Positions 32,887 through 40,749 of a DNA stretch of 40,900 nt are shown here, piece by piece (position 1 is the stretch's first letter; the number at the start of each line of letters is the position of its first letter). Made by a program: the position numbers and the translations under genes. Origin of the DNA: Pirellulaceae bacterium (GTDB lineage: Bacteria; Planctomycetota; Planctomycetia; Pirellulales; Pirellulaceae); the NCBI GenBank assembly GCA_020852965.1, contig JADYZV010000178.1, positions 1 to 40,900 of the forward strand, in the 5' to 3' direction. The notes under the pieces are model-generated. The model did no database searches, had not been told where the DNA came from, and worked only from the letters and a program-made list of their open reading frames with translations.

Positions 32887-35379
32887 ATGCGAGGTTGTCC
32901 CGTGAGGCTGTGGCTGCCACAAGTTGGGCGCGGGCTCGCTCCCTTAAACTCCTTGCCAAATTGCGTGTACTTGCTGGCGATCGTGCTTTGCTCGACCCCC
33001 TCGCTTTACTCCGCCGAATCAGCTTCGGCCACTCCGGCACCCGTCGACTTTGCCTCCCAGATCCAACCCCTATTGGCGCGTCATTGCTACGCCTGCCACG
33101 GGCCGGACCAACAGGAGGGGGGACTGCGTTTTGACGATTCTAGGACAGTAGTGGCGCAAGCCGACAGTGGGCAAGTCGCCATTGTGCCGAGTAAACCCGC
33201 CGAAAGTGAACTGCTCCGCCGAGTGCAGGCAAGCGACGAGTCTGGTGAGCGCATGCCGCCCGAAGGCAAACCACTCAGCCCGCATAGCATTGAACTGCTC
33301 ACGCGCTGGATCGAGCGTGGCGCCGAGTTTACCGAGCACTGGGCCTTCCGTCCCCCGCAAGCTCCGCCAATCCCCCAGACCGTCAATGCGAACTGGCCCC
33401 AACAACCACTCGACCAATTCACGCTCGCCAAACTCGAACAAGCTGGTTTGTCGCCCAACTCGGCTGCTGCCTCCGAAGAGCTGATTCGACGCGTCTACCT
33501 CGATGTGACGGGGCTCCCTCCAGCGCCCGAGATCGTCCAGCAGCTTAGCACCGATTGGTCCGAAGCCACCTACGTTGCGTTGGTCGATCGACTCCTGGCC
33601 TCACCCGCTTTGGGTGAACGCTGGGGACGAGTCTGGTTGGATGTGGTGCGCTACGCCGAAACGAACAGCTTTGAACGCGATGGTGCCAAACCCAACGCGT
33701 GGAAGTATCGCGACTATGTAATCGATGCGATGAATAGTGACCTCCCCTATAACCAATTTGTACGCGAGCAGATCGCGGGCGACGAATTGGATGAGGTCAC
33801 CCCCGCCTCCTTGACGGCCACTGGCTACTATCGCTTGGGGTTGTGGGACGACGAACCGGCCGACCCGCTGCAAGCGATCTACGATGGCTACGACGATTTG
33901 GTAACGACGACTAGCCAGGGCATCTTGGGATTGACGTTAAACTGCGCGCGGTGCCACGATCACAAAATCGATCCGTTGCAACAGAAAGACTACTACGCCA
34001 TGGTCGCCTTCATGCGCGACGTGACGCCGTATGCCGCGCGCGGGGACACCCTCACAAACAATCAACTCGACTTGGACGCCGACCTCGGGCGGCGCTACAG
34101 CGAGCTCAAATCGCAAACCGACGAAGTCGAAAATAAACTGCGCAAGATCGAACGCGAGGGGATCGAGAAGATGAGCGCTGTCGACCAGCGCGCCACCGAA
34201 GGCGATCAGCGCGCGCAGGTCTTACGCGAGAAGTTGTCACAATATCTCGACGCCGACACATTCGATAAGTACTCCAAACTGAAGTTGGAGCGGGACCACT
34301 TGCGCGAGCAACAACAACGACTTCCGCCGCGCGAGACGGTATTGGGATTGGCCAAGCTCGACCCTACCCCTAGTCCCACTCACGTCATGCTGCGTGGCAG
34401 CCCACATGCCGAAGGTGAATTGGTCGAGCCCTCGTTTCCGCGTTTGCTCGGCGGTGGCAAGCCGAACATCGCAGCTCCAGCCCCCGACGCCCGCTCATCG
34501 GGGCGCCGTCGGCATCTGGCAGATTGGCTCGCAGCCGACGACAATTGGCTCACGTCGCGCGTTATCGCCAATCGCATTTGGTTGCACTATTTTGGGCGCG
34601 GCATCGTCCGCTCCGCGAACAACTTTGGACTGATGGGGGATCCCCCCACGCACCCCGAGCTGCTCGACTATTTGGCCACCGAATTGGTGCGTGACCGGTG
34701 GCAACTCAAGAAACTACATCGCAGTATATTGCTATCGAGCACGTACCGCATGAGCGTGCAGGACAATCCGCGAGCGGCCGCTCAGGACCCAGCCAACAAC
34801 CTATTCTGGCGACAGAACATCCGTCGGCTGAGCGCCGAACAAATCCGTGATTCGGTGTTGGCAGTCACTGGGCAATTGAATCAGCAACTTTACGGACCGA
34901 GCATGTTCGTTTCACTCTCGGACGAGGTGTTGGCCAGCCAGTCCCAACCTGGATTGGGCTGGGGCAATTCTCCCCCCGATCAACAGGCACGGCGCAGCAT
35001 CTACATTCATGTCAAACGGTCGCTCCCTGTACCGATGATGACCGCCTTCGACTTCCCAGAAACCGACATCAGTTGCGAAGCGCGGTTCTTGACGACCCAA
35101 CCTGGCCAAGCGCTGACCATGCTCAATAGTCAGTGGATGCAGCAGCAAGCCGCCTCCCTGCTCGAACGCGTCGAGCGCGAGGTGGGCCATGACCTCGAGC
35201 GCCAAGCGCTCAGGTGCTTGGAATTGAGCACCAGCCGCACTCCCGCCAGCGACGATGTGGCAGAGCTGATCGGCTTGGTCCATCGCTTAAAAAGTGAACA
35301 GCAGCTAAGTGACGCGCAAGCCCGTGTGGCGATGTGCTTGGTCGCTCTCAACATCAACTCCTTTTTCTATTTGGATTGA
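32887..35379 (+). CDS. Planctomycete cytochrome protein: PSCyt1, DUF1549, DUF1553
   Basis: Exported haem protein of 830 residues typical of Planctomycetota. A signal region (VYLLAIVLCSTPSLYSAES) is followed by PSCyt1 with CYACHGPD at residues 67-71 and the ligand region RMPPEGKPLS. DUF1549/PSCyt2 follows (PLDQFTLAKLEQAGLSP, RRVYLDVTGLPP, ERWGRVWLDVVRYAETN) with a second haem site CARCH at 353-357. A coiled-coil (about 400-470) then leads to DUF1553/PSD1 (RRHLADWL, SRVIANRIWLHYFGRGIV, STYRMS, LFWRQNIRRLSAEQIRDSVLA). It is shorter than many members, lacking inserted sugar-binding domains. These proteins are always paired with DUF1501, whose gene follows after four bases. A role in polysaccharide breakdown is often suggested but unproved. 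Confidence 0.94.
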   Translation: MRGCPVRLWLPQVGRGLAPLNSLPNCVYLLAIVLCSTPSLYSAESASATPAPVDFASQIQPLLARHCYACHGPDQQEGGLRFDDSRTVVAQADSGQVAIVPSKPAESELLRRVQASDESGERMPPEGKPLSPHSIELLTRWIERGAEFTEHWAFRPPQAPPIPQTVNANWPQQPLDQFTLAKLEQAGLSPNSAAASEELIRRVYLDVTGLPPAPEIVQQLSTDWSEATYVALVDRLLASPALGERWGRVWLDVVRYAETNSFERDGAKPNAWKYRDYVIDAMNSDLPYNQFVREQIAGDELDEVTPASLTATGYYRLGLWDDEPADPLQAIYDGYDDLVTTTSQGILGLTLNCARCHDHKIDPLQQKDYYAMVAFMRDVTPYAARGDTLTNNQLDLDADLGRRYSELKSQTDEVENKLRKIEREGIEKMSAVDQRATEGDQRAQVLREKLSQYLDADTFDKYSKLKLERDHLREQQQRLPPRETVLGLAKLDPTPSPTHVMLRGSPHAEGELVEPSFPRLLGGGKPNIAAPAPDARSSGRRRHLADWLAADDNWLTSRVIANRIWLHYFGRGIVRSANNFGLMGDPPTHPELLDYLATELVRDRWQLKKLHRSILLSSTYRMSVQDNPRAAAQDPANNLFWRQNIRRLSAEQIRDSVLAVTGQLNQQLYGPSMFVSLSDEVLASQSQPGLGWGNSPPDQQARRSIYIHVKRSLPVPMMTAFDFPETDISCEARFLTTQPGQALTMLNSQWMQQQAASLLERVEREVGHDLERQALRCLELSTSRTPASDDVAELIGLVHRLKSEQQLSDAQARVAMCLVALNINSFFYLD

Positions 35380-35383
35380 GGCT

Positions 35384-36841
35384 ATGTCTACCGACTCCTC
35401 TCGTGGAAATTTTTGTCGCCGCACACGCCGCGAAGTGCTGTGGCAGACTGGTGCCGGCTTTGGCGCAGTCGCTCTGTCGAGCATGCTGGGCAACGACTTT
35501 TTTGCTTCCTCAGCCGACGCAGCCACCTCAGCCAATCCGCTGGCGGCCAAACCACCCCACTTTGCTCCGCAAGCTAAGAGTATTATCTTCCTGTTCATGT
35601 ATGGCGGCCCCAGCCACATCGATACTTTCGACTACAAGCCGGGCATGATCGGTATGGACGGCAAGACGGTCGAGGTCAAGACCTTCGGGCGCGGTGGACA
35701 TCGCAATCAAGGGCGCATTGTCGAACCGCGCTGGAAGTTCAAGCAATACGGCGAGTGTGGCAAGTGGGTCAGCGATTTGTTTCCGCATTTAGCACAACGC
35801 GTCGACGATATCGCCTTTTTGCACTCGATGACCGCCGACTCGCCCATCCATGGATCCGCCATGCTGATGATGAACTCGGGGAAAATCCTAAGTGGTTCTC
35901 CCGCGCTCGGATCGTGGGTCAACTATGGCCTGGGTTCGGTCAATGAGAACTTGCCCGGTTTCGTCGTGATGCTCGATCCGACCGGCGGTCCCATCAGCGG
36001 CGCTAAGAATTGGTCCAGCGGATACATGCCCGCCACGTACCAAGGGACCGTACTGCGCAGCTCGGGTAATCCGATCTTGGACTTGCAATCCCCCGAGGGA
36101 GTCACTCGAGCGCAGCAGCGCGAACTGCTCGATGCGATCGGTGCCATCAACTCGAGACACCTGTCGCGTCACGCGGACAACGACGAATTGGCTGCGCGAA
36201 TTGCCAGCTACGAACTTGCGTATAAGATGCAAGAGCACGCACCGGCGGCCGTCGATATGTCGGACGAAGATGAGCAAACATTGGAACTGTATGGTGTCAA
36301 CCAACCAGCCACCGAAGACTTTGGACGCCGCTGCTTAATCGCGCGACGCTTGGTCGAACGTGGAGTCCGCTGCGTACAACTCTATAGCGGCGGTTCGCAC
36401 AACGATAATAATTGGGACGCTCACGGCGATTTGGAAAAGAACCATACACACCACGCCGGAGCTACCGATCAGCCGGTTGCCGCGCTGCTGACGGACCTCA
36501 AGCGGCGTGGGCTGCTCGATTCGACGTTGGTGGTGTGGGGAGGCGAATTCGGACGCCAGCCCACGGCCGAATATGCCCAAGGAACAGGGCGTGACCACAA
36601 TGCTTACGGCTTTACCATGTGGATGGCCGGAGGAGGGATCAAGGGGGGCGTGAGCGTGGGAGCTACGGACGAATTGGGTTCCAACGCAGTAGAGAAGCCG
36701 ATGCCCGTGAAGCACTTGCATGCCACCATCCTGCACCAACTCGGACTCGACCCCAATCGTTTGAGCTACTTCTATAGCGGCCTGGACCAAAAGTTGGTCG
36801 GGGTCGAACCCGTCGAGCCGATTCACGAAGTCATCGCTTGA
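35384..36841 (+). CDS. DUF1501 protein (sulfatase/phosphatase-like fold), Tat-exported
   Basis: Protein of 485 residues. The N-terminus has a twin-arginine signal (CRRTRREVLWQTGAGFGAVA), implying export of a folded, probably metal-bound protein. The body shows the DUF1501 landmarks KSIIFLFMYGGPSHIDTFDYKPG near residue 65, LHSMTADSPIHGSAMLMMNSG, GSWVNYGLG, LIARRLVERGVRCVQLYSG, WDAHGDLEKNHTHHA and VVWGGEFGRQPTAEY with GRDHNAYGFTMWMAGGGIKGG. These Asp/His/Glu-rich segments form the metal site of alkaline-phosphatase-superfamily enzymes. Start ATG at 35384 follows the PSCyt stop by four bases; the next gene overlaps by one base. The three form one operon. Confidence 0.94.
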   Translation: MSTDSSRGNFCRRTRREVLWQTGAGFGAVALSSMLGNDFFASSADAATSANPLAAKPPHFAPQAKSIIFLFMYGGPSHIDTFDYKPGMIGMDGKTVEVKTFGRGGHRNQGRIVEPRWKFKQYGECGKWVSDLFPHLAQRVDDIAFLHSMTADSPIHGSAMLMMNSGKILSGSPALGSWVNYGLGSVNENLPGFVVMLDPTGGPISGAKNWSSGYMPATYQGTVLRSSGNPILDLQSPEGVTRAQQRELLDAIGAINSRHLSRHADNDELAARIASYELAYKMQEHAPAAVDMSDEDEQTLELYGVNQPATEDFGRRCLIARRLVERGVRCVQLYSGGSHNDNNWDAHGDLEKNHTHHAGATDQPVAALLTDLKRRGLLDSTLVVWGGEFGRQPTAEYAQGTGRDHNAYGFTMWMAGGGIKGGVSVGATDELGSNAVEKPMPVKHLHATILHQLGLDPNRLSYFYSGLDQKLVGVEPVEPIHEVIA

Positions 36842-37617
36842 TGCGCTCCTTTAACAAAATCTTCATTATTGCGCTGCCACGCTGCGCCACCGTATCACTA
36901 TGCGATGCGTTGGGGCTGCTCGGCATACCCACGGCTCACCTCGGCTGCATCTACGGTGAAGCCACCGGCGAACATTTCCACCCGCAACGCTTGTCGCGGA
37001 TCTATCAGCAGATTAGCTGTGGCGACTACGACCTCGACATTCTCCACGAATGCCGTGGCCTAGCCGACTATCCCGCATGTTGTCCCAGCGTATTTCAGCA
37101 GCTCGATCGACAATTCCCCGGTAGCTTGTTTGTCAATGTCCGCCGCGATGACGATTTAGTTGGCTGGCTTCAGTCCGTAGAGCGACAGTTTGTAGGACTT
37201 CAATTGGTCAAGCAGAACATCGAGGCTAGCGCCGACGAGCAACACTTCATGCAAGTCATGTTGTCGCTACGAGCCATGACCTTTGGACAAAGTCAATTTG
37301 ATCCCGAGGTCTTCTTGCGCGCCTATCACGCCTATCAGCTACAAGTCGCGCAGACATTTGCCGCGCGGCCAGAAGTCCTGTTGCAATTTGATGATACGGC
37401 CGATCTAGAGATTGTCGGCTTCGAAAAACTGTGCAAGTTCCTGGAGTGCGCCAATCCCGGCCGGCCTTTTCCCAATAGCAACACGCACAGCCAACGCCCC
37501 CAAGCCGCCTTTATGCAAGCCCTCGCCGACGGTACAGTCGCATCGCTGACAGGCATTCAGCCGACGGGCATGCCATTGGGCCATTCGCAGCCCAAAGGTG
37601 TAGGCGTCCCCAAGTAA
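36841..37617 (+). CDS. Sulfotransferase-like P-loop protein
   Basis: Protein of 258 residues with a sulfotransferase-type fold. The 5'-phosphosulfate loop lies at the N-terminus (KIFIIALPRCATVSLCDALG), and a 3'-phosphate-like region occurs further on (FPGSLFVNVRRDDDLVGWLQSV). The usual PRTGTTSL loop is changed to PRCATVSL, so PAPS binding is plausible but not certain. The ATG at 36841 overlaps the DUF1501 stop by one base (TGATG); a TTG at 36838 is less likely. Its place as third gene in the PSCyt/DUF1501 operon suggests action on a sulfated glycan or a regulatory link. The protein has no signal peptide, so it acts inside the cell. Confidence 0.82.
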   Translation: MRSFNKIFIIALPRCATVSLCDALGLLGIPTAHLGCIYGEATGEHFHPQRLSRIYQQISCGDYDLDILHECRGLADYPACCPSVFQQLDRQFPGSLFVNVRRDDDLVGWLQSVERQFVGLQLVKQNIEASADEQHFMQVMLSLRAMTFGQSQFDPEVFLRAYHAYQLQVAQTFAARPEVLLQFDDTADLEIVGFEKLCKFLECANPGRPFPNSNTHSQRPQAAFMQALADGTVASLTGIQPTGMPLGHSQPKGVGVPK

Positions 37618-37663
37618 TCATCCAGGCACAACTCCCTTCGCATCATTGGCTGGCGCAACCATT

Positions 37664-37679
37664 GGGACAAATGTTCTAC
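37664..37679. promoter_or_regulatory. GGGACAAWTGTTCTAC motif, copy 2, before tmk
   Basis: GGGACAAATGTTCTAC followed by AATAG repeats the motif at 6476-6491 with one mismatch, and both are preceded by ATTGG. TACAAT at 37677-37682 could be a -10 box, but no -35 at proper distance is seen. It lies about 115 bases before the tmk start. Confidence 0.25.
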
Positions 37680-37794
37680 AATAGACATCGTCGTCGCATG
37701 AAAACAGCGGAAGCCGAACTTGGGTCTTTTAGAACACCAACGCACATCAACTCAATCAACAGATCTGCAGTAGCGATCGGGAAAAAGCACAATC

Positions 37795-38397
37795 ATGTCA
37801 GGTCTATTCTTGAGCTTGGATGGCGTCGACGGAGCCGGCAAGTCGACGCAGGTCGCGCGTTTGATCGCATGGTTTGAACAGCAAGGTCGCACGGTGATCT
37901 CACCGCGTGATCCCGGTAGCACAGCGCTTGGCGAAGCTCTGCGCGAGATACTGTTGCATCGACAAGAAATCCCGCTGTCGATGACCGCCGAGATGCTGCT
38001 GTATATGGCCAGCCGTGCGCAGCTAGTCCGTGAAGTCATCCACCCCGCGCTGGCTGCCGGCCAAGTAGTCATCGCCGATCGCTACCTGCTTGCCAACGTG
38101 GTCTACCAAGGCTGTGCCGGAGGAGAGACCGTCGAGCATATTTGGCAGGTAGGCAGCATCGCCACTGGAGGGTTGATGCCGCAATTGACCTTCATTCTCG
38201 ACGTACCCGTCGAGGTAGCCCTCGCTCGCTTGTCGCGCGGCTTGGATCGCTTAGAGAGTCGCGGTCCGGAATACATGCGACTGGTCCGCGACGGTTTCTT
38301 GCAACAGGCTCAACGCCTGGGGGATGCAGCCGTCATTATCGATGCCAGCCAATCTCCTGACGAGATCCACGCCGCGATCATCAGCCACCTACAGTAG
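37795..38397 (+). CDS. tmk: Thymidylate kinase
   Basis: Phosphorylates dTMP to dTDP with ATP, an essential cytoplasmic step of dTTP synthesis. The 200-residue protein has the P-loop GVDGAGKST at residues 10-18, the substrate loop RDPGSTALGEALREILL (usual form REPGGT, so two changes), the DRY motif in VVIADRYLLANVVYQG, and the lid region RLSRGLDRLESRG. The length is normal. The last codons CTACAGTAG lie inside a short repeat unit (38391), so the C-terminus may have been re-formed by repeat insertion. Start ATG at 37795; no clear Shine-Dalgarno. It stands apart from the sulfotransferase gene by 177 bases. Confidence 0.95.
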   Translation: MSGLFLSLDGVDGAGKSTQVARLIAWFEQQGRTVISPRDPGSTALGEALREILLHRQEIPLSMTAEMLLYMASRAQLVREVIHPALAAGQVVIADRYLLANVVYQGCAGGETVEHIWQVGSIATGGLMPQLTFILDVPVEVALARLSRGLDRLESRGPEYMRLVRDGFLQQAQRLGDAAVIIDASQSPDEIHAAIISHLQ

Positions 38398-38463
38398 CTC
38401 GGTGGTCCCCCACCGAACCCCAACGATTTACAGTAGCTCGGTGGTCCCCCACCGAAACCCAAC
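38391..38463. repeat. Two palindromic units (family E) starting in the tmk stop
   Basis: Units at 38391-38424 and 38430-38463 share ACAGTAGCTCGGTGG and the hairpin TCGGTGG-TCCC-CCACCGA. The first unit includes the TAG stop codon of tmk. The hairpins may terminate transcription after tmk, though no T-run follows. Confidence 0.85.
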
Positions 38464-38532
38464 CCAACCCACCGAAAATCAATTCCTAACGTATTAAAAC
38501 TATGCTGGGGACCAACCGCACTAGTTTTTGGG

Positions 38533-38616
38533 ATTGATCGTCGTGGACGAGGCTCGCGAGTCCCTCAACGGTTAGCGATTCAAGCGGACTCGCGGGCCTC
38601 ATCCACGACGATCAAT
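38533..38616. repeat. Complete REP-like family A palindrome
   Basis: The arms start ATTGATCGTCGTGGA and end TCCACGACGATCAAT, each about 31 bases with three mismatches, around a 20-base loop CTCAACGGTTAGCGATTCAA. The GTGGACGAGG...CGAGTCC core equals the other family A copies, here with CTCGCG in place of TTA. It lies between tmk and the convergent lipoprotein gene; the gap 38398-38664 holds nothing else that I can support. Confidence 0.85.
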
Positions 38617-38664
38617 TTAAATGTGGTTGAAGCAGTAGGTTAAGCTACATTATTATTAATTATA

Positions 38665-39426
38665 TTATTTCCAAGACGGAAGCGAGTTCCAAGCGCGTTC
38701 GGCCAGCGAAGGCTGCGGGGGTTCAGGCACTTCTTCCCCTGCCATGAATTGCTTCCACGTCTCGAAGTCGCCGCCGTAATCGCGACCGGTGAGTGACTTG
38801 AGCGATTGAGCGACTTGGAATTGCACTGCTGGGCTGCGGTCGCTGAGCAGTTTAATTAATGTCGATTTCACCTCATTGAGTTCGAAGACCGACAAGCCCT
38901 CGATGGCTGCTTGGCGCACGCTGGTACTTTCGTCCGTTTCCGCCAGGCTCATGAGCATATCCCGCGCCGCTTCACCACCGCGCAACTTCCAAGCGTGGCA
39001 TGCCGCCAGCCGTACTTTCTCGACATCGTCCCCCGAAGCAAAGTTGAGCGCCGTTACTGCGCTATCCGAGGGGAGTTGAGCCACCGTTGCCACCGCTCGC
39101 GCGCGCATTTCGGCGCTAGGATCTTTCTGAATGATTCTCGACAATTGTTCGGTCCATTGCTGTTGCTCTGCCTCTGGCATACGGGCGAGTTGGCTTTGGA
39201 GGAGGTCGAGTTCGGCGAGTCGATCGGTAAAGGTGGGTCCCAGCGCGCGATCCTTCTTCCACTGCGACTGGAAGTAAGGGTTCATCTTTTTCATTTGGTA
39301 GAATGGCCCGTCGGTACAACCGCTAGCCAACGCCAGCCCAAAGGCGAGCGTCCCCAGCGCCGCAGTGGTTCCCAGACAGGATACCGCTCGGGAAGCTTGG
39401 GAAACCAGATTCTGTTTGCTAGGCAT
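38665..39426 (-). CDS. Lipoprotein with HEAT-like repeats
   Basis: Probable lipoprotein of 253 residues. The ATG at 39426 is preferred over a TTG at 39441. The signal (LGTLAFGLALASGC) has a lipobox Cys near residue 37 after a long polar n-region. From about residue 100 there are four or five helical pairs of HEAT/PBS-lyase type: SAEMRARAVATVAQLPSD, DDVEKVRLAACHAWKL, STSVRQAAIEGLSVF, SPAVQFQVAQSLKSLTG. Such repeats are protein-binding scaffolds. The end is Pro-rich (EVPEPPQPSLAERAW). I cannot assign a process; it lies at the periplasmic face by inference. No operon partner. Confidence 0.85.
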   Translation of the reverse strand: MPSKQNLVSQASRAVSCLGTTAALGTLAFGLALASGCTDGPFYQMKKMNPYFQSQWKKDRALGPTFTDRLAELDLLQSQLARMPEAEQQQWTEQLSRIIQKDPSAEMRARAVATVAQLPSDSAVTALNFASGDDVEKVRLAACHAWKLRGGEAARDMLMSLAETDESTSVRQAAIEGLSVFELNEVKSTLIKLLSDRSPAVQFQVAQSLKSLTGRDYGGDFETWKQFMAGEEVPEPPQPSLAERAWNSLPSWK

Positions 39427-39830
39427 GGTATATTTCGTCAACGATTATCGCCATGAACACTACTGCTGAGCACTTGGAAAAGCGATCCGAGAGATCGAAT
39501 GCGGCCCCTCCCTCACGGACCGTAGCAAAACTCCCTCAGCGTCTCCACCCCAAACCACGCTTTTGAGATTTTCGTCGACAGTCCAGCATCCCGGCCAGCT
39601 CTGCCGAATGCAAATACACTTCGTGAAACCACTTTGCTGCAGGACTTCCCTCATCTCTGGCCGCTTAGTCCCCCAAGGCAAGGGACTCAAACAACGGTTG
39701 GCGACTCGAAAATCCGGCTGCAAACTCTAGAACCGGCTAGGATTGGATAAAAACCTGTCCAACAACTGCCTCTTCCTCGCCCATCGCACCTTGACGCCTT
39801 CCACTGAAATCGCCAAACTCATGCTCATTC
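39427..39830. other. Gap before tRNA-Val, no supported gene
   Basis: About 400 bases. A minus-strand open frame at 39460-39723 (87 codons) is Cys/Trp/Arg-rich with no motif and no start signal; I do not call it. The promoter of the tRNA must lie at the right side; no clear boxes are seen. Confidence 0.5.
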
Positions 39831-39904
39831 GGGCGATTAGCTCAGTTGGTTAGAGCGCAACGTTGACATCGTTGAGGTCACAGATTCGAGTTCTGTATCG
39901 CCCA
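39831..39904 (+). tRNA. tRNA-Val (anticodon GAC)
   Basis: Full cloverleaf: acceptor stem GGGCGAT/ATCGCCC with discriminator A, D-arm GCTC-AGTTGGTTA-GAGC, anticodon stem CAACG/CGTTG around loop TTGACAT, variable AGGTC, and T-arm ACAGA-TTCGAGT-TCTGT. The anticodon GAC reads GUC/GUU valine codons. CCA is not encoded (ACTT follows). It is the likely attachment site of an old integrated element whose recombinase remnant lies directly to the right. Confidence 0.95.
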
Positions 39905-40142
39905 CTTGGCCACTATGGCTAGAACCATTAGCAACCATCAGGACCCTGCTTTCCCCTTGGAAATCGGGGTTTTCTCGTTCTTCCGGCTGGCTGTTAATGG
40001 CTCCTGATTCCTCCTTGATGGAACCAGAAATGGCACCACTTTTGGCACCACTCTCTTGATCCGAAGAATCGCTGGCCGACTTGGCCCCCTTAGTGACTGC
40101 TTTCTGGAAGCTTTCGGCTGTCGCCATGGCGTAGTGAGCCAT
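39837..40142 (-). pseudogene. C-terminal remnant of a tyrosine recombinase (integrase)
   Basis: The frame reads MAHYAMATAESFQKAVTKGA, then a Ser/Gly/Glu-rich tail and VGDTELESVTSTMSTLRSN, ending at TAA inside the tRNA gene. The first part fits the end of planctomycete site-specific integrases around the catalytic Tyr (HYAMAT...F.KAV). The last 22 residues are simply the antisense of tRNA-Val, a common ending for integrases placed at a tRNA. Upstream of the Met the frame is blocked by a stop (near 40176), and the Arg-His-x-x-Arg part is missing. It is a broken gene; 40143-40451 contains only unrecognisable remains. Confidence 0.55.
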
Positions 40143-40451
40143 CGCCAGCGCAAGCCACCGTAGCCCCTTTTCGCTCTAAGTCTTTCAGCTCCGCCTCATG
40201 CATTCGACGATCAGCCTCTACCTGATCCAGTCGAACGAACAGAAGATTGCCAGTGAAGTGGAAGGAGCGAGGCTGGCTCCTCGAGCGAAGGGACAGACCA
40301 AAAGAACCAGCGGCGCGTAGATTGACATTAGGTCGGCTTGTTGGATCGCAGTTACTGCCCAAGGAGGGCGTGACCGAGGCTATATTGAGATTGGTTTTCA
40401 GGATCGCAACTGTCGATCCGTACTTCTTCGCGCCGAACTGCACACACGTGG

Positions 40452-40744
40452 CTACCTCGGCTCATACCGCATCGCCACCGCCCCAGAGCCAAACTCCAGT
40501 CGGTTCACAAGCGTCAAGTCGACATGCTTCGATAGCCTGCGAACAATGTCGGCCCATGGCCCGCCAGCCTGGGATGCAACACGAACTCGTACTCATCGAT
40601 CAATCCCAGCTCCGCGAGCGCCAACGGCAGCGTCACGCCTCCTACGAACAGTCCCTTGCCCGGTTCCCGCTTGAACTGCTCGACGGCCGTCCCTAGATCA
40701 CCGCGCAAGAGTTCCGCGTTCCAGTCGACCCGACCCAGGGTGCT
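40452..40744 (-). pseudogene. Broken RibD_C/dihydrofolate-reductase-like gene
   Basis: The minus strand reads STLGRVDWNAELLRGD, then GKGLFVGGVTLPLALAELGL, DEYEFVLHPRLAGHGPTLFAG. Near 40545 the frame shifts by one base and continues LSKHVDLTLVNRLEF and GSGAVAMRYEPR to a TAG at 40452-40454. This is the C-terminal half of the RibD_C/DHFR-like reductase family. The N-terminal NADPH-binding half is absent: the homology starts directly at the end of another gene (40750). One missing base near GCAGGCTATCG explains the shift. No activity is expected. Confidence 0.7.
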
Positions 40745-40749
40745 CGTGC

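Noticed and set aside
39460-39723. Minus-strand frame of 87 codons before tRNA-Val
   Set aside because: Cys/Trp/Arg-rich, no motif, no upstream site; not distinguishable from chance.
40090-40443. Minus-strand frame of 117 codons
   Set aside because: It mixes debris upstream of the recombinase remnant; only a short charged stretch looks protein-like.
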